A stretch of 64,000 bases of DNA. Source: an uncultured Cohaesibacter sp. Lineage in GTDB: Bacteria; Pseudomonadota; Alphaproteobacteria; Rhizobiales; Cohaesibacteraceae. The position numbers and the translations under genes are program-made. This document shows, piece after piece, positions 58,247 to 64,000 of the stretch. Below the pieces are notes generated by a model that did no database searches, was not told the DNA's origin, and worked only from the letters and a program-made list of their open reading frames with translations. Position 1 is the first letter of the stretch. Every line of letters begins with the position of its first letter. Location of the stretch: positions 883,303 to 947,302 of the forward strand of contig NZ_OY761553.1 in assembly GCF_963664735.1 (NCBI RefSeq). The letters run 5' to 3'.

Positions 58247-61200
58247 TTGCCAACACCAGGAACAACAGCCTTAGGAGGACGCTTGATCTTGTCGCCATCA
58301 AGCTCGCGTTCATGTTTGGCCATGGCCGCAAAGTCCGCCATTGGAGCATCGGAGCCGTCTTCAAGCAGGCGCTTGCGATAGTCCGGCCAGTTCTTGCGGA
58401 CTGTCTCGAATGGAACGACACCGGCGCTGGCGTAGCGATCGGCGAGCACCTTCAGGATTTTCGGATTGAGCGCTTCGAGTTCGCGGTAGTGGCCATCTAC
58501 TTCCATGAGGCCGCGATGTTGCCACCCCGGCTGATCGAGCAGAACAAGAGCATTCCTGGATTCCTTGACGGCAAGGCTTTCGAGAATGTCCACCATAGCG
58601 CCACGGTCATTGCGGGGAATAGAGCCAAGCGGCCCTTCCGAACCGCTCACATCATCATCGGCCAGATCCTTGCGCAACTGTGAAATCGCCCGGACAACGC
58701 GGCGTGCCCGATCCAGCGGGTGCAGTTTCTTTGCCTGGGCAGATTTACCTTCCATGAAGCGGGATGTGAGATAGACCCGCTGTTCTTCGCCGAGTGTTCC
58801 CAGATAATCGGATGCTTCCACTTTATCACCAGCATCGAGCATGGCCTGATAGCTTTTTACCGCCCCTTCGAATTCGCCGGTGCTGGGTGCAACAAGTGAC
58901 CAGAATTCGCGTATCGATCGGGATCCGCGCGATGCCGATTTGATGAAGCGGCGCAGAATGGCCATGTCGTCGACAGACTGTCCCGGCTTGTTGCTGCCAA
59001 AGGCATCATAGAGCGAAAGCGCCGAACGTCCGAGACCGCCAGTAAAATTGGTTATCATCTTGTCCGTCAATGCCGGAGACCAGCCGAGTATGTCACCGAT
59101 CTGTTTGGAAAGCTCGGACGTTGCCGCCGTATATTGCAGTTGTGGTTCAAGGCCTCTGAGATATTCGGGAACGATATCCGCGTCGGTATAAAAATCCTTG
59201 TTGCTCTTGAATTCGAAATAGGTTTTCACGAGCGGGTTGCTTTCCATGACGTTCGGAGGAAGCAAAACCTCGAACAGACCGTTCAAATAGCGTTCCGATG
59301 CAGTCGGATCCTTATCGATGATGCCGTCATAAGCGGCTTCGGCAATGTTAAGCACAGTCGCCAATTCAAAAGGTTTCGGGATCGCGGTCCATTTATTCCC
59401 AGTCTTGACCATCCAGTGGGTGGCGCGGGTGGTTTCAGAGATCTCGTGATAGTCATCATATTGGCTCATGAGCGCGTGAAGCCCCATGCCTGCCATGGCC
59501 AGAACGGAAAGCCGCGCCCATGCAGCCTTGGCTTGAGGCAAGGCCCTTTCCTCTTCAGCGGTCAGGATGCCGCCGAAATATTTCTTGGCAAAGGGCGTAA
59601 TCATCAGACGGGTTGTCTTATCGAGCCCCTGCAAGCTGGCATTAAGAAACGGGATAATCCGGGAAAGAGCCACCATCTGCAATCCCCGACGATCAAAATC
59701 GATATAATCCCGTGCCAGCCAGGCAGCTTCCATGGATGCTTCAAAGTCATCAAGGCCGCGCAATTTTGCTTCGTCAACAAAGCTGCGGAAAAGGCCGATG
59801 CGGGTAGCGGTTTCCGAGACCTCGGTTAGAGAGGCCAGACCTTTGGCAAACTGGTATGGATGGGTGACCGGATTAGCTAGTTTGGATGTGATATAACCTT
59901 TCTTTTCCAATGCCTTGAGATCGCGACTTAAAGCGCCATCCCGCAATGACGCGACATTCTCACCACCCATGATCCCGCCCATGGCGTTGTAATGACGGGC
60001 TGCATCCCGACTGAAGAACTCATCCATGCCACCTTCGAATGTGGCTTTCAGGCGCTTGAAAGGATGACCATAGAAAATGGCTGCCATTGCCTGGTCGCGA
60101 ATAATGTTGGCGGCGATGAATTCAGGAGCGGCGGTAATGCCGAAACGCATCATGCTTGCAGATCCTGCCATGATGTCGAGAAGCATGTTCCGCTCGATAT
60201 TATTCATCATGGTGAAACTGCTATAAAGTTGCTGCCCAAGCTTTCCGTCAGCAAGCCTCAACGCCCGAAGCGTGCCGCCATCGCGATAAAAGACAATCGG
60301 CTGACCATTTTCGGAAATAACTTCAGGTCGGAATAGACGCGCCTTTTCTTCTCCGATGGTCGCTTCGAGTGCATCACGAACAATCGAAAATTCGGCCTTG
60401 GTGAAGCCTCTCTGCTTCGCGGCCGCTTCCACGGCTTCAATGGGATCAATCATCATGGACCGGATTTCGCGCGCAGGCACTTCTTCGACAATTGCCCCAG
60501 CGCCATGACCGGCCATATCGCCAAGCCGCTTCAATGACCGGATCATGTCGTTATGGGAGATGGCGACAGCCGTTTCATAGGCATCCATCATCAGGCTTTC
60601 GAGCGGATTGATTACATCAAGACCGGATCCTTGAAACCGGTTGATCTGGTTCTGCTTGCCGGTACGAACGCCCTTACCTTCCGTTCTGGTGTTGCCCGGA
60701 TAATCCTGCTTCCTGAGGCCCGGCACATAGTCGCGAATGCCAAAACCTTCGCGATACTGCTCTTGGCTAATGAGGCCAGCATCCCGCTTTTTCTTCCAGA
60801 GAAGTCTGTTCCAGCCATAGACCATTTCTGCGGCTTGTTGGAAATGCTGGTGTTTTGCTTCCATTTCCCGAACGACGACTTCATGGTCTCCTTTGGTGAA
60901 TTTGTCCGGTGTGTTCGGTATGTCGCCCGCCTCGAACCTGTCCCATTCGCCTAGTGCGCGACGGGACCAGAGGTAGGTGCCGAAATCCTGAACCAGCGCC
61001 TCATCCCATTTGGACAGGACATTACCGCCGCCATGGGCATAGATAATTGCATCCCTGAAGGACGGTCCTTCCGGTTCCATCTGATGATAGCCATGAACGC
61101 CATACATCAGATCCATGTGACCGGCGCTTTTGGCTCCATTCATCATGCGGGCAAGCTTATAGGGATCATCCTTGACCTTCAGATCGAGTGTCTTTCCGGT

Positions 61201-63636
61201 ATTGCTTCTGTAAACCTTGGCCAGTTCCGAAACGGCTTGCTGGATCGGGTGCTTGCCGTCCATAAAGCTGGTGTAGGCGTTGTGCAGTTTATCGCCGATC
61301 GTCTGGCCAATTCCGGACGTTTTGACCTCCTCAATGGTCTGCCCGATCGCTCCATCGATTTTGCTGGTCACGATCGATGCGGAAACGGCCTCTCCGGACG
61401 GCATGGTGCGCCAGGCATAATAGGCATCCTGCAATTCACCAAAGCCCTTGAGCCAATCGGGCTTATGAACCTTGAGGTAGTTCGTAAAGGCCTTGTTGAA
61501 ACGGGGTGCGTGTTTGGCAGCATAATTGGGGTTGGCAAGAAAATTGCGGAAAAATTCGGCAAATCCCTCGGTCAGCCAAAGCTCTTGCGGATAGCCCGGA
61601 GGAGCCATGTCTTCCAGTTCCATGCTATGCAAGACCATCAAGGTCCGGAAATTCTTGCCAAGCCGCTTGTCAATGTGATGGCCGACTTCGTGCGCTATGA
61701 CTTCAAAATCTTCAGGGTCTTTGAGACGGATGACGCCAGTTCTGGTGTTATGCGTGCCCATGACGCCTGATTTCCGGACGCCGAGCGGCATCTTGATACC
61801 GGGGCGCACCGCTGCGACACCTGTCAACTTATAGAGCTTTTCGGCAATTGCTTGCAGTCGTTGACCGGCGGCGGAATGTTCTCCGTCAGCAGCATGGCGC
61901 TCCACGCCGTCCCTGTTGCGCCTTAATTCCCCGGCCATGCGGCCCAATCTGGCTTGCAGTTGATCACCATCGGTTTCAGCGGCTGAAATTGCAGCCTGAA
62001 GTTCAGGATCAGACTTGTCATAAATTCCCGACAGGTCCATACTCTGGTCTGCCGACGAGGTGGAGGAGCTGTGTGTGTCCATCTGGCGACTGTCGGGGCG
62101 CTCTGTACTACCTTCGGCACGTCGGTTACCAGCCAGCGAAGAGGAGGACGTGTCCTCTTGGAGACTGACAGGGCGCGCCATACTATCCTTGTCACGCTGG
62201 CTTTTCTTGAATTTACCCTCTTTTGGCGGTATATTGGGTTCAGCCAACGAGCCGGAAGATACGTCCGGCTGGTGATCGGTGGAACGGAGGATCGACTTTC
62301 CACCGCGTTGGCTTTTCCCCTTTCCGTGTTTCAGATCCTGATAGGACGATAGAAGCCATGTCTTCTCTTCGCCCATGTAATCAAGTGCAATGATGGAGCG
62401 TTTGTCTTCGGTCAGCAAAATGATGCGTTTACCGGAAGTCGGATCAATTTCGCCATTGCGGATGATTTCTGGCAAATCTTGCAAGACTTCCGGATGTTTG
62501 GTGACGATTTTGGATAGCCCGATGCCCTTATCAATTTCGGGATCATACCAACCCCAGATAACGTCTATTTTGCCGATTTCCGGATGATCCAGTGCTCCTC
62601 TTGCTTCTCCTGCGTCCATTTGGCTGAGGCGATCTACAACGCTTTTCCAATCCCTGTTGTGTGCCTCGATGTCGATCACCGGCCCGAATTGACCGACTTC
62701 CAGAATGTCCGGATCGGTTTCATTCCATGTGCCGTTGTCCTTCCAGAGCGGTTCGGTGTCCGGCTTTTGCGCCATGGTCTGGGTTTCCGGCCGTTCCGGT
62801 TTTGCTTGCAACCGATCGCCAAGGGCTGTTGGTCCGGAATGCTCTTCAGAAGCCGCGACAGTGCGTTTCGCGCCCGTCGCTCTCGCGGCGTCGCCGAAGT
62901 CCAGTTTCGTTCCCTCTGGCAAATCCGGACTTAACTGCGGGGTTTCCATCGGTTCGGAACGGACAGAGGAAGCCAGCATGTCGGCCTGACGAACCGGTTC
63001 GGCAAATTGTTGATCTCTTGCCCAGTCTGTTAAACCACCTGCCAAATGGTCTTCAGGTTTTGCTCTGTGCGTGATTGGCCCCATCACTCCGCCAGCAACA
63101 GCGCCGAGCGCTACGGAACTGGCAAACTGGACCGGATCGAACGTCTCGCGAAAGCCCGCAGACATTTCGACGCCCTGAATAATCGGATCTGTAACCGCAT
63201 TGGTAGCTGCGGCATCAATTGCCCCTGCAAAAAGACGCGATTTTAAAGCTGCAAGAGTTCTTCCAGACCAAACCACGGCCTTTTCACCGATACCAACCGG
63301 GATCAGGTTTTCCAGATTTGGCGTGCCACGTTCAGCATCCACAATCGTACCAACGACCTGCCCAGTCAGAGCTGCGAGCCCTTCCATCGGAGTATCCCAT
63401 TCAGGGAAGCTTTCATATCGACTATCAAACCGTTCTCTATTTTCCGGACGGCTGACATCGCGCAAGGCCCCCACTACGGTTCCCTGTCGTGTTGCTGCTT
63501 CCGCATTTAGGAAAAACCTCTCAGAATATGATGGACGTGGAGCTTCGGTAATTGAAGCTTCACTTCTCTGGTCATCAAATTGATCAAAGAAATTTCCCTC
63601 AGGAACAGAACTTTCGCCATCGATCTGATCTACCAT
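58243..63636 (-). CDS. Giant polyvalent protein with zinc metallopeptidase motif and LPD38-like region
   Basis: 1797 residues from ATG 63636 (GAAGGAC upstream; just after the previous stop). Zinc-peptidase motif HEVGHH at about 649-654 with a downstream TEGFAEFF Glu, so the zincin domain is complete. The C-terminal ~500 residues (SLQGLDKTTRLMITPF, AAWARLSVLAMAGMGLHALM, WTAIPKPFELATVLNIAE) resemble LPD38-type polyvalent-associated domains. The N-terminal part is low complexity with Ser/Asp/Glu repeats. Such proteins are injected with phage DNA; likely an internal virion/ejection protein. Confidence 0.78.
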   Translation of the reverse strand: MVDQIDGESSVPEGNFFDQFDDQRSEASITEAPRPSYSERFFLNAEAATRQGTVVGALRDVSRPENRERFDSRYESFPEWDTPMEGLAALTGQVVGTIVDAERGTPNLENLIPVGIGEKAVVWSGRTLAALKSRLFAGAIDAAATNAVTDPIIQGVEMSAGFRETFDPVQFASSVALGAVAGGVMGPITHRAKPEDHLAGGLTDWARDQQFAEPVRQADMLASSVRSEPMETPQLSPDLPEGTKLDFGDAARATGAKRTVAASEEHSGPTALGDRLQAKPERPETQTMAQKPDTEPLWKDNGTWNETDPDILEVGQFGPVIDIEAHNRDWKSVVDRLSQMDAGEARGALDHPEIGKIDVIWGWYDPEIDKGIGLSKIVTKHPEVLQDLPEIIRNGEIDPTSGKRIILLTEDKRSIIALDYMGEEKTWLLSSYQDLKHGKGKSQRGGKSILRSTDHQPDVSSGSLAEPNIPPKEGKFKKSQRDKDSMARPVSLQEDTSSSSLAGNRRAEGSTERPDSRQMDTHSSSTSSADQSMDLSGIYDKSDPELQAAISAAETDGDQLQARLGRMAGELRRNRDGVERHAADGEHSAAGQRLQAIAEKLYKLTGVAAVRPGIKMPLGVRKSGVMGTHNTRTGVIRLKDPEDFEVIAHEVGHHIDKRLGKNFRTLMVLHSMELEDMAPPGYPQELWLTEGFAEFFRNFLANPNYAAKHAPRFNKAFTNYLKVHKPDWLKGFGELQDAYYAWRTMPSGEAVSASIVTSKIDGAIGQTIEEVKTSGIGQTIGDKLHNAYTSFMDGKHPIQQAVSELAKVYRSNTGKTLDLKVKDDPYKLARMMNGAKSAGHMDLMYGVHGYHQMEPEGPSFRDAIIYAHGGGNVLSKWDEALVQDFGTYLWSRRALGEWDRFEAGDIPNTPDKFTKGDHEVVVREMEAKHQHFQQAAEMVYGWNRLLWKKKRDAGLISQEQYREGFGIRDYVPGLRKQDYPGNTRTEGKGVRTGKQNQINRFQGSGLDVINPLESLMMDAYETAVAISHNDMIRSLKRLGDMAGHGAGAIVEEVPAREIRSMMIDPIEAVEAAAKQRGFTKAEFSIVRDALEATIGEEKARLFRPEVISENGQPIVFYRDGGTLRALRLADGKLGQQLYSSFTMMNNIERNMLLDIMAGSASMMRFGITAAPEFIAANIIRDQAMAAIFYGHPFKRLKATFEGGMDEFFSRDAARHYNAMGGIMGGENVASLRDGALSRDLKALEKKGYITSKLANPVTHPYQFAKGLASLTEVSETATRIGLFRSFVDEAKLRGLDDFEASMEAAWLARDYIDFDRRGLQMVALSRIIPFLNASLQGLDKTTRLMITPFAKKYFGGILTAEEERALPQAKAAWARLSVLAMAGMGLHALMSQYDDYHEISETTRATHWMVKTGNKWTAIPKPFELATVLNIAEAAYDGIIDKDPTASERYLNGLFEVLLPPNVMESNPLVKTYFEFKSNKDFYTDADIVPEYLRGLEPQLQYTAATSELSKQIGDILGWSPALTDKMITNFTGGLGRSALSLYDAFGSNKPGQSVDDMAILRRFIKSASRGSRSIREFWSLVAPSTGEFEGAVKSYQAMLDAGDKVEASDYLGTLGEEQRVYLTSRFMEGKSAQAKKLHPLDRARRVVRAISQLRKDLADDDVSGSEGPLGSIPRNDRGAMVDILESLAVKESRNALVLLDQPGWQHRGLMEVDGHYRELEALNPKILKVLADRYASAGVVPFETVRKNWPDYRKRLLEDGSDAPMADFAAMAKHERELDGDKIKRPPKAVVPGVGN

Positions 63637-63640
63637 AGCT

Positions 63641-64000
63641 TTAGTCCTTCTTCCTGTTGTGTCGTCGCTGATATCGCGTGTTAACTGGTTTGTCAGTTGC
63701 CTGCCGTGTCTTCTGCCTCGGGGTTTGATCCTGAAGCCAATCATCAAATGAAAGCTCTGGTTCTTGTTCTCTTGCTGCGAGATAAGCATTCAAATCCGAT
63801 TTATCTCTTTCGGCTTTTTGCAGATAATATTCTGCGGCTCCCTCTCCGAACTTGGCGTCAAAGTCAGCTGCCTTATCCGGATTGACGCGGAGTGCTGTGA
63901 TATCTACGTCTCCAGGCCACATGACTTTGGGAGGTAAAGCTTGTTCAGCTTTCCTTCCTCTATGATCTCGCGCGGAACTGGCGGCATCAGCTTGCTGGTT
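63641..64000 (-). CDS. Phage protein, C-terminal part (continues beyond window)
   Basis: The frame is open to the window edge (119 visible residues). The end is hydrophilic with VNPDKAADFDAKFGEGAAEYYLQKAERDKSDLNAYLAAREQEPELSFDDWLQDQTP and a basic tail RYQRRHNRKKD. Lies 4 bp before the giant polyvalent gene and is co-transcribed. Probably another injected virion protein; family not recognised. Confidence 0.65.
   Translation of the reverse strand, partial: NQQADAASSARDHRGRKAEQALPPKVMWPGDVDITALRVNPDKAADFDAKFGEGAAEYYLQKAERDKSDLNAYLAAREQEPELSFDDWLQDQTPRQKTRQATDKPVNTRYQRRHNRKKD

Larger units (their letters stand above)
54016..64000. mobile_element. One end of a second, podovirus-like prophage (continues beyond window)
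   Basis: A contiguous leftward block of a membrane protein, spanins, membrane-fused lysozyme, T7-like tail fibre and very large internal-virion-like proteins, with one rightward antitoxin. No integrase, capsid or terminase is in view. The left boundary lies between the tRNA gene and 54016 and has no visible attachment repeat. Confidence 0.8.

Noticed and set aside
1..64000. CRISPR arrays, insertion sequences and rRNA genes
   Set aside because: Looked for regularly spaced repeats, transposase motifs and rRNA sequence by eye; none seen. The GTAGTACA iterons and intergenic hairpins are too few and too short for CRISPR.

Overview
The window reads as the chromosome of an alphaproteobacterium of the Hyphomicrobiales (Rhizobiales) type. 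The evidence is a complete aapJQMP amino-acid ABC transporter operon divergent from a metC-like gene, a rhizobial Omp25/RopB-like porin, and phage genes of the Rhodobacter gene-transfer-agent (GTA) tail class. A marine genus such as Cohaesibacter would fit, but that is a guess.

Region 1 (1-17126) is ordinary chromosome: the end of an iron alcohol dehydrogenase, an AhpD-like protein, a 3-mercaptopyruvate sulfurtransferase, a porin, aapJQMP/metC, a four-gene envelope cluster (LAB_N protein, GT2, PAP2 phosphatase, ArnT-like GT39), a double-receiver response regulator and a Trk/Ktr potassium system.

Region 2 (17127-53793) is a complete-looking siphovirus prophage of about 36.7 kb. It sits in the 3' end of a tRNA-Arg(TCT) gene and is bounded by 25-bp direct repeats. 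From left to right it carries lysis genes, tail accessory genes, a GTA-type tail module (TIM-barrel tail protein, NlpC/P60 peptidase, DUF2163, DUF2460, tape measure, tail chaperone pair, tail tube), an HK97-type head module, terminases and HNH. Next come a HicA-HicB-HicB locus, leftward early genes including a DnaA-domain-IV-like protein, a Cro/repressor switch, a rightward early operon (GapR-like, DnaN-like and Acb2-like proteins) and a tyrosine integrase. Opposite-strand cargo ('moron') genes, mostly membrane proteins of unknown function, interrupt the phage modules at 21393-23437, 40273-40674 and 44097-46241.

The sequence also shows regulatory structure. There is a lambda-type GGGAAAG frameshift site joining the two tail-chaperone frames. 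Four 19-bp operators share one geometry (ATTCYAA-N5-TTRGAAT), two at the repressor/Cro switch and two at the rightward early promoter. Directly downstream of that promoter are two hairpins that each display the loop CCTCCTCCC, the signature of alphaproteobacterial cuckoo/CcsR-type sRNAs. Three 12-bp-spaced GTAGTACA iterons lie inside each prophage end. A possible c4-type antisense RNA locus lies at 43811-44026.

Region 3 (from about 54016 to the window end) is one end of a second, podovirus-like prophage on the other side of the tRNA gene: Rz/Rz1-type spanins, a membrane domain-lysozyme fusion, a T7-type tail fibre with collagen-like repeats, a decayed RelE toxin with an intact antitoxin, and a giant polyvalent protein with a zinc-peptidase motif. 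Its integrase lies outside the window.
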